Source: Nitrosomonas sp. (lineage in GTDB: Bacteria > Pseudomonadota > Gammaproteobacteria > Burkholderiales > Nitrosomonadaceae). From it: a stretch of 42,165 bases of DNA. The position numbers were made by a program, and so were the translations under genes. Shown here piece after piece: positions 31,488 to 40,070 of the stretch. The notes beneath the pieces were generated by a model. That model searched no databases, was not told the DNA's origin, and saw nothing but the letters and a program-made list of their open reading frames with translations. Each line of letters opens with the position of its first letter. Position 1 is the stretch's first letter. The DNA lies in NCBI GenBank assembly GCA_021774075.1, contig JAJFJK010000185.1, positions 1 through 42,165 on the forward strand, written 5' to 3'.

Positions 31488-32729
31488 ATGTTTGCATTGA
31501 AACGTGCGGGGAGAGTGTGGGGTCTTGTCCTTGTTGTATTGTTGTTGTTCTCCTTGTCAAATCAAGCACAGGCGAATCCTCGTTATGCCTCTATCGTTAT
31601 TGATGCAGATACGGGTGAAATCCTGCACGAGTCACGCGCCAACGCCAGTCGCTATCCGGCCTCTCTGACCAAGATGATGACGCTCTACATGTTATTTGAG
31701 GCGCTGGAGCAAGGTAGTATGACCATGCATACCCGTCTGTTGGTGTCGGCGCATGCGGCTACTATGCCGCAGACTAATATCGGTTTGCGGTCGGGTGACA
31801 CCATCAGCGTGCGTAAGGCAATTCCGGCCCTGATTGTGCGCTCCGCCAACGACGTAGCAGCAGTTGTGGCTGAGGCATTGGGCGATAGTGAGGCCAACTT
31901 TGGGCGTATGATGACGACTAAGGCTCGTATGCTGGATATGGATTCCACCACCTTCCGAAATGCCTCCGGTTTGCCCAACAGCGGACAGAAGACCACGGCT
32001 CGGGACATGGTGATTTTGTCCGCACGATTGATGCAGGACTTTCCTCAGCATTACCACTATTTTTCAGTTCAATCATTCCAATACAAAGGCGTTACCTATA
32101 ATAGTCACAATCGTATGGTGCGTAATACCGAGGGTGTGGACGGCCTGAAAACTGGTTATATCCGGGCCTCCGGGTTCAATGTGGCCACTTCAGCCAAGCG
32201 GGGTAACCGCCGCGTAATCGCGGTGGTGATGGGTGGGAAAACTGCGGCCTCTCGTAATCGGCATATAGCTCAGTTGCTGGATCGTACTTTTCCCCGTGCA
32301 TCTGCTAAGTTGACCAGCTATGCGGCTGTAATTCCGGGCATTGGCACTCCTTCAGTTCCGGTGCCAAGATCCAAGCCCGGGACTCAGCTCAAACCCACGC
32401 TTAAACCGACCCATTCGCTTGAAGAAACTTACGGCCAGACCGTGGCACAACATGATGTTCAGCTAAATGCCGATGAGCTGCAAATGGTTGCTGTGGCAGA
32501 CAACAATGATTGGGCGGTGCAGATTGGTACTTATTTGGAGCATGATCGTGCTCAGGCTCAGGCCCGGGCCGCCACGCGCTGGGTGGCAGGTGAGATGGTA
32601 ATAACCGAGGTGGAGATCAACAACCGTAAACTTTATCGTGCCCGGCTAGAGGGTCTGCAAGAAAAGCAGGCGCATACAGCTTGTAAGAGTTTAGTTCAGC
32701 GGGGGATGGAATGTATCGTGGTGCAGTGA
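31488..32729 (+). CDS. D-alanyl-D-alanine carboxypeptidase (PBP5-like) with SPOR domain
   Basis: This 413-aa secreted penicillin-binding protein removes the terminal D-Ala of peptidoglycan pentapeptides. The signal peptide (GLVLVVLLLFSLSNQAQA, cleavage near residue 29) is followed by the S11 peptidase domain with all three motifs: S59-LTK, S119-AN and K221-TG. A Pro-rich linker (about 285-315) leads to a C-terminal SPOR domain (about 343-413, WAVQIGTYLEHDRAQAQARA), which binds denuded glycan at the division septum. GAAGGG precedes the ATG. Most PBP5 proteins end instead in an amphipathic anchor. The gene lies inside the two 230-bp repeats and may have travelled with the island. A family A repeat starts four bases after its stop codon. 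Confidence 0.92.
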   Translation: MFALKRAGRVWGLVLVVLLLFSLSNQAQANPRYASIVIDADTGEILHESRANASRYPASLTKMMTLYMLFEALEQGSMTMHTRLLVSAHAATMPQTNIGLRSGDTISVRKAIPALIVRSANDVAAVVAEALGDSEANFGRMMTTKARMLDMDSTTFRNASGLPNSGQKTTARDMVILSARLMQDFPQHYHYFSVQSFQYKGVTYNSHNRMVRNTEGVDGLKTGYIRASGFNVATSAKRGNRRVIAVVMGGKTAASRNRHIAQLLDRTFPRASAKLTSYAAVIPGIGTPSVPVPRSKPGTQLKPTLKPTHSLEETYGQTVAQHDVQLNADELQMVAVADNNDWAVQIGTYLEHDRAQAQARAATRWVAGEMVITEVEINNRKLYRARLEGLQEKQAHTACKSLVQRGMECIVVQ

Positions 32730-32733
32730 CTGC

Positions 32734-33109
32734 AGGGCACCTCTAAAAACCCAGATTTCATCCCAACTGCTGTGTTGCGGGAAAAATTTCTTGTTGTCAT
32801 AAGTACGCGATCATAAATATTTTAACAAAACTCGCTGATTATTTCAGGGCTATGCCATTGGAAATATTAATAACTTTTGGACGACTATGTGCTACATGAG
32901 CAACTCACTTAATCCGTCATTCCCGCATGTTCTTAGCGGGAATCCATTGCCAGTCTGGATTCCCGCCAGAAGCACGCGGGAATGACGAAACTTGTTACAT
33001 TAAGAGTGTTAAGTAACTTCTGAACGACTACTAATCAACCATATGCTGCGCTGCAAAATTTTTTACACGCCTTGCATTTGGGCGAACCCTGAATTTTTAG
33101 AAGCGCCCT
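32734..33109. repeat. Repeat family A copy interrupted by repeat family B
   Basis: The left part (32734-32801) starts AGGGCACCTCTAAAAACCCA and breaks off in TTGTTGTCAT. The right part resumes as ATCAACCATATGCTGCGCTG (from 33034) and ends TTTTTAGAAGCGCCCT. In the intact copy at 13161 these parts are contiguous (TGTCATACCAACCATATGCTG). The 230-bp family B element sits between them. Confidence 0.85.
32802..33031. mobile_element. Repeat family B, right copy nested in family A (230 bp)
   Basis: This copy is nearly identical to 27248-27477. It is flanked by TA on both sides (32800-32801 and 33032-33033), as expected for a TA target duplication of the Tc1/mariner-IS630 kind, and lies inside a family A element. 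This proves recent mobility relative to family A. It has no coding capacity, so it would depend on a transposase elsewhere. Confidence 0.8.
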
Positions 33110-33158
33110 GTAATGGCCTGTTAAATTTCCAGGGCAATCAATGTGGTGAGGATACTTT

Positions 33159-34337
33159 TCATCGGTTTGATAAGATTTGTTGGATTCTATCAAGCAGTAT
33201 ACTGCGCTCAATTGGCTTAACGATGAAACTGGTGGCGCCTGCTTTTAGGCTTTCCATGACGATGGCTTTATCGCTTTTTCCGGTCATCATGAGAATTGGA
33301 ATTTCCGCAAAGTTGGGCACAGCCTTAATCTGTTGTACTACTTCAACTCCATCCATGCCAGGCATCATGAAATCCATCATAATAAGATCAGGGCGTGTTT
33401 TGCGCAGACTATTAAGTGCCTCGAGACCCGTGGAGGCGAACAGCAAGTGGTAATTTTCGTTTTTCAGGACGGCACCGATGATTTTGTGTTGAAATTCGTC
33501 ATCATCGACTACCAGCAGTGTCGGTTGAACGCTCTCGGTTAGCGCATTGAGAGAGCGTATTGATTCGAGATGCGGGGCGCTCACTTTGGGAAGTTCGCTG
33601 GCCCATTGTTTGAGTGGCCGTACTGATTCAGCCAGGAAGGTGTTAAGCGGCTTTTCGACGGCTTCCTGTTTGAGTCGCCCTATCTCTTGTTGCAATTGGT
33701 CTGCGTTTTTGACTGTGACCGCTTCCGACATCTTATTTTGAGTGAGCCGTTGTGAAAAAGTATCAAGTGCTGCACCAGCACGCTTACTAGCCTGGACAAC
33801 GGCATGTCCGACCTTATCGATCTGCGAATTACCCTTTGTTATTTGTTCTTCCAGCGTATTTTCCAATGTCGCCAGCTTGCGTGCCTTCGTGGCGAATTCC
33901 GCAGTTGTCGGGGTGTTAATTTCGGCTGCTGCCAATTCACGCAACGCCAGATGCACGGACATGGCAAGGCGATTCACATCAATACTCACTGGCCAAAACA
34001 GGTTGTAATCATCGAAAATGCCTTCAAGACACAGCTTATAGGCTCGCTGCATTTCATCCTTGTCACTCAAAGCGATCGTTCGATGGGAGTGGAGATGAAT
34101 GGCACCACCTTGACGATAGAGTCCGAGATAATAGCGTTGCGATTGTTCTAAGGTATTGAATGCCAATATCAACACATTGGGCAGATAGCGCTCAAAGTCC
34201 GCAGTGGCCAGACTCGGATCACTTGAGGTAAAAACCTTATCGAAATCTTTAATAAGAATCCGCTGTATTAGCTCACAGTCAGTGGTATTTTCTGTGGCAA
34301 TGAGGATATTAGCGTTGGTTGTCGGGGAATAACTCAT
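33159..34337 (-). CDS. Response regulator with C-terminal receiver domain
   Basis: The 392-aa protein ends in an intact receiver domain (about 272-390) with VDDDE, phospho-acceptor Asp322 in LIMMDFMMPGMDG, MMTGKS and Lys in IVKPI. The N-terminal 130 residues look like a degenerate receiver (NILIATENTTDCELI, VLILAF) without the phosphorylation Asp. A helical, coiled-coil-like middle (about 140-260) joins them. There is no DNA-binding or enzyme domain, so output is probably protein-protein contact. It is the last gene of the minus-strand hybrid kinase, Hpt and regulator cluster and would receive phosphate from the Hpt protein 53 bp upstream. Confidence 0.85.
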   Translation of the reverse strand: MSYSPTTNANILIATENTTDCELIQRILIKDFDKVFTSSDPSLATADFERYLPNVLILAFNTLEQSQRYYLGLYRQGGAIHLHSHRTIALSDKDEMQRAYKLCLEGIFDDYNLFWPVSIDVNRLAMSVHLALRELAAAEINTPTTAEFATKARKLATLENTLEEQITKGNSQIDKVGHAVVQASKRAGAALDTFSQRLTQNKMSEAVTVKNADQLQQEIGRLKQEAVEKPLNTFLAESVRPLKQWASELPKVSAPHLESIRSLNALTESVQPTLLVVDDDEFQHKIIGAVLKNENYHLLFASTGLEALNSLRKTRPDLIMMDFMMPGMDGVEVVQQIKAVPNFAEIPILMMTGKSDKAIVMESLKAGATSFIVKPIERSILLDRIQQILSNR

Positions 34338-34390
34338 ACCAATTTGACATTACCAAGTGTAATATGGGTTTGTAGGAATATTTTTTCTTA

Positions 34391-34756
34391 TCATAATGTT
34401 ATATTCTGGCGCTCAGCTAAGTAGTTCTCCACAGCCGCCATTTCTTCTTTAAAACGAGCGAGCAGTTCGTTTAATTGCGCATCTCCCCCTTTTTCTCCAC
34501 AGTGCTCAATCTGCTCACATAATTTGCCTAGCCTAAGCGCACCGATATATCGTGCCGAGGATTTCAGTTTATGCGCCGTTATGCATACTTGATCATACTG
34601 CGTTGCTTTGTAAGCTTCATTTAGCTCAGTGGCAATTTTTCTTCCACTGACAAGAAATTCTTGTAAGATATCGGTAATGACTTCCTGGTCGTCACCGACC
34701 AATTCCCGCAGTATATTAATGTCGATTAATTGTTTTTCTGCTGGTTTTTCAGACAT
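34391..34756 (-). CDS. Hpt phosphotransfer protein
   Basis: This single-domain histidine phosphotransfer protein is 121 aa. The acceptor is His62 in TAHKLKSSARYIGA, matching the Hpt signature HxLKxxxxxxG. It follows the hybrid kinase gene after 36 bp and precedes the response regulator, so it can carry phosphate from the kinase receiver domain to the regulator's receiver domain. The four-helix pattern fills the whole protein, with no extra domain. Confidence 0.9.
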   Translation of the reverse strand: MSEKPAEKQLIDINILRELVGDDQEVITDILQEFLVSGRKIATELNEAYKATQYDQVCITAHKLKSSARYIGALRLGKLCEQIEHCGEKGGDAQLNELLARFKEEMAAVENYLAERQNITL

Positions 34757-34792
34757 CTTATTCAGTGCTCCTGATTGTGTGTCGGTACTTAC

Positions 34793-37744
34793 TTACGATT
34801 TCGGTACTATCGTGTCGTTCATTGGTTGCTCTGGTGCCGGTTCTGCAGTCGATGACATCCATTTCTCCAGTGTTTTCTTAAGTTCTCTCAGCTGCACTGG
34901 TTTTGAGAGATAATCGTCCATACCCGCTGCTTTGCAGCGATCGGCTTCATCTGCAAGGGCGTTGGCAGTTAATGCAATAATCGACAAATGTTCTTGATTG
35001 CCTGTCTCTGTTTCTGCGGCACGTATGGCGGCGGCAAGTTCGTAACCGTCCATCTGCGGCATATGCACATCGGTTAGCAATAATGCAAAATCGCCTCTGC
35101 GTGCCTGCCAGACGGTGAATGCCTCACTACCATCGTTCACTATCTCTGTGGTCATGCCAATCAAGGATAATTGCCGCTTGATCACTTTCTGGTTGATGAC
35201 ATTATCTTCGGCCACCAGTACTAACTTACCCTGGTGTGCAGCATCTACTTGTGATGATGCTTTATGGATTTTGGCGGGGGCCTCTTTACTTCTATGTCGA
35301 CTTTCTTCCTCGGTATAATCTGCTGCAATTGCGACCATTTGCAAGATATTGCGGCGGGTGAGTATGTTGCCGTCGATTATGACCAGATCATCTTCAACAT
35401 GGCGCGGATAGCGACGCCTGCCACGACTGATAATGACCAGACGTACATCCTTGCATGTGTTTTGGTGCGCTGCATCGCGCAATGCACTTAGCGGTAATTG
35501 TTCATCATCTTTGGCATCAAAAACCCAAACCGACATACCTGTTTCGGTGAGCTGAGTATTATGTGCACGCGCGGTATTAATGTCCTCAGTGAATTGAATC
35601 AACGCCCCGGCATGTGACAGATGATTGGCAATATCCGTGATCAAACCTTCATTGCGGCCAATCATCAGGCATGGCAGCCCAGTTACCGGCGAAGGTGTTG
35701 CTTCCATAGTGGGTAAATCATTAAACGGTAATCGTACTGTGAAGGTGCTGCCTTTATCCGGTCGGCTTAAAACGGTAATTTCACCCTCCATCATCTCAGC
35801 AAGCCGTCGACTGATAACTAATCCCAGTCCGGTACCACCAAAACGTCGTGTGGTGGAGGATTCGGCTTGTTCGAAGGGTGCAAACAGCCGGTTCTGGGTC
35901 ACTTCATCCATACCAATGCCGTTATCGCTCACGGTGAATTCCAACCATGTGCGCCCATCTTCTCGCTTGCCAGGCTGCACACGTACCGCAACTTGACTTT
36001 GCCGATTCAGTCCACTTGTAAACTTGATGGCATTGTTAATCAGATTGGTTAGGATTTGACGCAGACGCAGCGCGTCACCTTCCAGGCCAATAGGGATGTT
36101 CGGATCGACAAACAGCGTCAGTTCCGCCTGCTTTTTAACGGCCATACTATCGAGTAAGAGGCAGATTTTCTCTACCAATTCCTCAATTATTATTGGTTCT
36201 TGCTCAAGCGACAGCTTGCCGGCCTCAATCTTGGAAAAATCAAGAATGTCATCAATGATGGCGAGCAAAGTATTGGCTGATTCGCGGATCAACTCAACCA
36301 TTTCTACTTGATCATTTACCAAGCTACTCTGCGAAAGAACGTCCAGCATGCCGATTACCCCATTCATTGGGGTTCTGATTTCGTGGCTCATTGTTGCTAG
36401 GAAATCTGATTTTGCACGACTAGCGGCTTCAGCCTTATCACGAGTCTCCTTAATCTCCACAATCATGAGCTTACTTTCTGCTAGATTATTACCTGCGCGA
36501 ATTTGCATGGATTTTATACTATCAATAAAATCACCGATCTCATCCTTGTTAGTAATCGGAATTTGAGTAGTAAAGTCACCTGCTGCCATGCTATGGAGCG
36601 CTTTTCTTGCCTTGGAAAGTGGTTGCACAATGGCACGTAGTAGAAGTATCCCTATTATTGCAATCAGAGTTACGGTGAACACGCCAATGATAGCCACGCT
36701 TAGGTTCCAATTCAGATCAGAACGTGTCACTGCTAAATCATATTCTTGTTTTGCAAGCTTTCTCTGTAGTTCGATTAACCGAATTAGAGCTGAATGTGCG
36801 GCAACGAATTCTGGCCCTGCATTTTTAATAGCATTGTCCATAGCAGCATTAAAATCACCTTTCACAGCTAGACTCATGGTACGGTTACGCGTTTCAGTAT
36901 AGTCATTCCAGTGTTGTCTGAAACGAATCATCACAATTTTTTCTTCTGACGATTTATAGTGGGTCAAATAATTTGCCCATTGCGTTTGCATAACTTTATC
37001 GGTCTCAGCAGTCATTATGGTGCGTTTTTTAGCAACTTCGATATTGTTAAAGCTACTTGCTGCCAACGCATTAATGCGTAAAGATTGTAAACCATCCAGA
37101 ATAGTTGCTAGCTGCTGCATGGAAACTGTACGGTCCTCATAAACCGTGCGCAAACTTTCTTTATTTTCATGGACCCCAATCAAGCCCATGATACCTATAA
37201 TACTGATGCTTATAATAGAAATAATGGGTAAAAGCATGATTCGTGATCGAATTTTTATATTATCAAATTTGTATTTGAGCTTACCAAATAAGTTATTTTC
37301 TATGAAACGTCCTTGTATGATGCTAAATTTTTCTCTGTTATTGCGCATGTCTGCATAGAGTGCGTCTGCTGCCCGAATCTGTTCTCTCGTCGGTTTGCTG
37401 CGCACGGACATATAACCCGTAACTTTATTTCCCTCAATGAGAGACGTAGCATTCGCATAAACCCAATAGAAGGAACCGTCTTTACAGCGATTTTTGACTA
37501 AGCCACTCCAAGGTTTTTTTAGCTTCAGTGTTTTCCATAAGTCTTCAAAGATTTCCGGCGGCACATCTGGGTGTCTGATGAGATTATGCGCCTGGCCAAT
37601 TAGCTCATTTTCAGAAAAGCCACTTATGTCAATGAATTGCTGGTTGACGTAGGTCATTACCCCCTTTGTATTAGTTCTTGAAACAATAAATTCACCATCT
37701 GGTAATTCTTTTTCATTGTTTGTTACAGGCATATTTACGCGCAT
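34793..37744 (-). CDS. Hybrid sensor histidine kinase (PAS-TM-HAMP-HisKA-HATPase-REC)
   Basis: This 983-aa hybrid kinase has an Aer-like PAS domain at the N-terminus (about 15-115, [21 protein letters not shown]). A membrane helix (169-191), a helical four-helix-bundle-like periplasmic domain (192-345), a second helix (347-369) and a HAMP domain (370-420) follow. Next are the HisKA domain with His454 in [10 protein letters not shown] and the ATPase domain with NAIKFT, DNGIGM and GGTGLGL. Residues about 688-810 look like a degenerate receiver, and the C-terminal receiver (840-960) is intact with AEDN, Asp892 in LLTDVHMP and SKP. AAGGAG five bases before ATG 37744 sets the start. The PAS domain resembles aerotaxis sensors, so a redox or oxygen cue is possible but unproven. 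Confidence 0.93.
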   Translation of the reverse strand: MRVNMPVTNNEKELPDGEFIVSRTNTKGVMTYVNQQFIDISGFSENELIGQAHNLIRHPDVPPEIFEDLWKTLKLKKPWSGLVKNRCKDGSFYWVYANATSLIEGNKVTGYMSVRSKPTREQIRAADALYADMRNNREKFSIIQGRFIENNLFGKLKYKFDNIKIRSRIMLLPIISIISISIIGIMGLIGVHENKESLRTVYEDRTVSMQQLATILDGLQSLRINALAASSFNNIEVAKKRTIMTAETDKVMQTQWANYLTHYKSSEEKIVMIRFRQHWNDYTETRNRTMSLAVKGDFNAAMDNAIKNAGPEFVAAHSALIRLIELQRKLAKQEYDLAVTRSDLNWNLSVAIIGVFTVTLIAIIGILLLRAIVQPLSKARKALHSMAAGDFTTQIPITNKDEIGDFIDSIKSMQIRAGNNLAESKLMIVEIKETRDKAEAASRAKSDFLATMSHEIRTPMNGVIGMLDVLSQSSLVNDQVEMVELIRESANTLLAIIDDILDFSKIEAGKLSLEQEPIIIEELVEKICLLLDSMAVKKQAELTLFVDPNIPIGLEGDALRLRQILTNLINNAIKFTSGLNRQSQVAVRVQPGKREDGRTWLEFTVSDNGIGMDEVTQNRLFAPFEQAESSTTRRFGGTGLGLVISRRLAEMMEGEITVLSRPDKGSTFTVRLPFNDLPTMEATPSPVTGLPCLMIGRNEGLITDIANHLSHAGALIQFTEDINTARAHNTQLTETGMSVWVFDAKDDEQLPLSALRDAAHQNTCKDVRLVIISRGRRRYPRHVEDDLVIIDGNILTRRNILQMVAIAADYTEEESRHRSKEAPAKIHKASSQVDAAHQGKLVLVAEDNVINQKVIKRQLSLIGMTTEIVNDGSEAFTVWQARRGDFALLLTDVHMPQMDGYELAAAIRAAETETGNQEHLSIIALTANALADEADRCKAAGMDDYLSKPVQLRELKKTLEKWMSSTAEPAPEQPMNDTIVPKS

Positions 37745-37753
37745 TTTTTCTCC

Positions 37754-38236
37754 TTAATCGGTCATTGGCCGATATTGGTTAAAAGCACCGCCGCAATAAA
37801 TGTACCGATTGTAAGAGGCGTTATTACATCTAACCTGTGTGCAGAGTGTTGGGACTAAAATGCTTGATCTTAAGTAATTAAGCGGCCCCTGTGCTTCGAC
37901 GAATGGACGTGCAAGATATGAACCGATCAGTGCCTGCGCAGTTGATCCGCTAGCAGTAAGGATTGCCGTTAACAGCATCGTGCTGTTAGAACCGTTACCT
38001 AAAACAGCACCTGAAGATAATAGTAGGTTAGCGACAAATGCACCCAGCCCGGCTGGCATCCACAACATTGAAATATAATCTGGCAAGGAGAGGGGAATTG
38101 CGCTCAAGTGTGCAAGAGCAAAGTAGGCTAGCGCCACTGCAAGCATGTACCGCCATAGGTGGGCTGTTTGGTGGATGCAATGCTCGACTGATGGCGTTAC
38201 TGTTTTTTCATCAAGATTTTGTGTGGTTATACCCAT
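37754..38236 (-). pseudogene. Decayed MASE1-type membrane sensor fragment
   Basis: The 160-aa frame begins like a MASE1 domain, the multi-helix input module of many signalling proteins (RYMLAVALAYFALAHLSAIPL, YISMLWMPAGLGAFVANLLL, LTASGSTAQALIGSYLA). It loses family character after LRSSILVPTL. In another frame the text resumes as VITPLTIGTFIAAVLLTNIGQ and stops at 37762, so there is at least one frameshift and the rest of the protein is gone. It ends 9 bp before the hybrid kinase start. The kinase may have gained its present PAS and membrane module when this gene was broken, but this is a guess. Confidence 0.72.
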
Positions 38237-38304
38237 TGAACTGTTCGACCCGTGATCTTAGTTGAGAGAATCTTGGAGAATTTTTCTCTTCAAGGGTAGG
38301 TGAT

Positions 38305-38329
38305 AAGTTAACCTATTATCTGATAACTT
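38305..38329. promoter_or_regulatory. Candidate operator upstream of the phosphorelay cluster
   Basis: AAGTTA (38305-38310) and TAACTT (38324-38329) form a short inverted repeat around a 13-bp centre, in the upstream region of the MASE1/kinase genes and downstream of the TetR gene. A regulator site is possible; the symmetry is too short to be sure. Confidence 0.25.
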
Positions 38330-38405
38330 GAGTCATGCATTAACGCTGTAAATATCATTTATCTCTTTGTTTATATTGTTTAATTACTGTATTGAAGCCG
38401 GTCGC

Positions 38406-39014
38406 TTAATCTAGTGCAGTCAGTGTAATGCTTATAATGTTTCTAATATTTCTCTGGTCTGTATTGGCTTTAACCATGGCTCTTAAACCAGCAATGCTAC
38501 TTAGGAAATAAAAAGCCAATACATCGGGGTCTTTATGTTTTGAAATGACACGCTCTGACTGTCCTCTTTCAATGGCCAGCTTAAAAATTTCAACAAAGTG
38601 CAATGATGCATTTGAGATTAAGGTAGTAATTTTTGGGTGATGCTCAGAAGATTCAAATGCTGTATTCATTAAGAATCCATTATGTAATGGTTTCTTGGAA
38701 TAGGTGATTTTTTCGATGTCATACAGAAGGTTTTCAATAAAGCTTCGGCCACTGGCTGCTTGCTGTAGCTCAATCATCGTCTGAGCTATTTGCCGATCTC
38801 TGAGTCGATAAATACACTGTTCAAATAACTGATACTTGCTGTTAAAAGCATAATAAAAAGTACTTTTAGAAATGTTCATTGCAACAAGCAAGTCATTTAT
38901 AGACGTTTCATTGTATCCTTTGCGCCAGAATAAACGCATGGCAATTTCAAGTACTTCTTCTAGATCATATTCACGTGGCCGGCCAGGCTTCATGGTTCGA
39001 TTTTCCTCTCTCAA
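38406..39014 (-). CDS. TetR-family transcriptional regulator
   Basis: The 202-aa repressor has an N-terminal TetR helix-turn-helix domain (residues about 12-60: YDLEEVLEIAMRLFWRKGYN, TSINDLLVAMNISKSTFYYA). A helical ligand-binding domain follows, as in the AcrR/NemR type. ATG 38993 (MKPGRPREYD) is an alternative start and gives the usual GRPREYD N-terminus. There is no obvious adjacent target gene: TusA lies 470 bp upstream on the same strand and the phosphorelay genes downstream. The ligand is unknown. Confidence 0.9.
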   Translation of the reverse strand: MREENRTMKPGRPREYDLEEVLEIAMRLFWRKGYNETSINDLLVAMNISKSTFYYAFNSKYQLFEQCIYRLRDRQIAQTMIELQQAASGRSFIENLLYDIEKITYSKKPLHNGFLMNTAFESSEHHPKITTLISNASLHFVEIFKLAIERGQSERVISKHKDPDVLAFYFLSSIAGLRAMVKANTDQRNIRNIISITLTALD

Positions 39015-39484
39015 GTGTTATAGATTTTTTGCGCCACAAGGTTTCCAGTGGGTTCCAGTGGCCATGTGACTAATGCGTTGTGATTGAGATTTTGTAGATG
39101 TCTACTTGTACTCCTTCAACTTGATATTAAAAAACCATTGCTGGAGTAAGGTCTAAAAAACTCGTTATTGCGCATCATTGCTGTGTAGCTTAGAATTTAT
39201 TGGCTTATATTCGTTTGCTTATTTTTATCGTAATCTAAAACTTCTACAGACAAGTCATTCACCACAATATATGGCTTAATCAACTATTACTGTGATAAAA
39301 CTCACACAGCACGCCAATTTTTTATGCCGATAGCATTTGTGTATTCTTGCTTGATGGGTGTTTATTAGGTAGTGAGAAAAATCAAATATGACTCGTATTT
39401 TTCGCTTAAATACGAAATTTTCGCCACAGCTAGATATGTCTGGTAGCGTAAGTCTCATCCGAAAATCAGATTTAATTCATTCAG
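39015..39484. other. Noncoding region with a solitary palindrome-element end
   Basis: This AT-rich stretch has no supported gene. GTACTCCTTCAACTTGATAT plus T at 39108-39128 equals the terminus of the 159-bp palindromic element at 39859. Only one end is present, so it marks a deleted or truncated copy. A 60-aa minus-strand frame here shows no protein-like composition or start signal. Confidence 0.5.
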
Positions 39485-39715
39485 TTACTTCTTCTTCAGA
39501 AAGAAAGTAAACTCATCGCCAGCTTCAGACATCGACAATAAAGTATTACCTGTTTGTTCGGCAAAAACCTGAAGATCAATTACAGCGCCCGGATCAGTCG
39601 CAACAATTTTTAAGATTTGCCCGCTGGACATCTCTGCCAATGATTTTTTAGTGCGCAAGATCGGCAAGGGACAAACCAGGCCGCGTGCGTCGAGTTCTTT
39701 ATCAGTTTTTTGCAT
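39485..39715 (-). CDS. TusA-family sulfurtransferase
   Basis: This 76-aa protein has the TusA/SirA fold with the signature ARGLVCPLPILRTKKSLAEM, whose Cys carries persulfide sulfur, here within residues 10-30. TusA proteins hand sulfur to partners for tRNA thiolation, molybdenum cofactor work or sulfur oxidation. Length and C-terminal strand (GDEFTFFLKK) are typical. It is monocistronic between repeats. Which sulfur pathway it serves is not shown by the neighbours. Confidence 0.9.
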   Translation of the reverse strand: MQKTDKELDARGLVCPLPILRTKKSLAEMSSGQILKIVATDPGAVIDLQVFAEQTGNTLLSMSEAGDEFTFFLKKK

Positions 39716-39858
39716 TTTCCAAATGAAATATAAAGCGAATAGTGCCTACTATAAGGCATGCAAGCATGTAATTTAACGGTTATTTGGTTTCTGGTGGGTG
39801 ATGCATTGAATTTATAACACAGAGAACACAGAGTTACTTGTTGCTTAATTATGAGCTA

Positions 39859-40017
39859 GTACTCCTTCAACTTAATATTTTAGGGTGCAGTTAGCTTTTC
39901 AGCGTCACTAGCGGTGTTAGGTCTCTTGACAAGGGAATAACCATTGCCTGCAAGACCTGCCTTGCCAGTAACCCTGAAAAGCTAACTGCACCCTAAAATA
40001 TCAAGTTGAAGGAGTAC
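39859..40017. mobile_element. 159-bp palindromic element with 44-bp inverted ends
   Basis: The ends (39859-39902 and 39974-40017) are inverted copies of 44 bp with a single mismatch, beginning GTACTCCTTCAACTT and continuing TATTTTAGGGTGCAG. The 71-bp centre has no frame. A solitary end lies at 39108. It is a miniature inverted-repeat element, and its transcript would fold into a long hairpin. It lies downstream of the patatin gene. Confidence 0.8.
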
Positions 40018-40070
40018 CAGTACAGCTTAACAATTTGCCAGTTTTTGGGTGCCACTCCATTTGACTGGAT

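Noticed and set aside
26888-33158. Search for a DGR reverse transcriptase or template repeat near the NACHT gene
   Set aside because: No frame with reverse transcriptase motifs and no adenine-rich near copy of the 3' end was seen in this window.
33043-33453. 136-aa plus-strand frame at the end of repeat family A
   Set aside because: It starts within the repeat and continues antisense to the receiver domain of the response regulator.
39276-39458. 60-aa minus-strand frame between the TetR gene and tusA
   Set aside because: No ribosome binding site, no hydrophobic pattern or domain; likely chance in AT-rich DNA.
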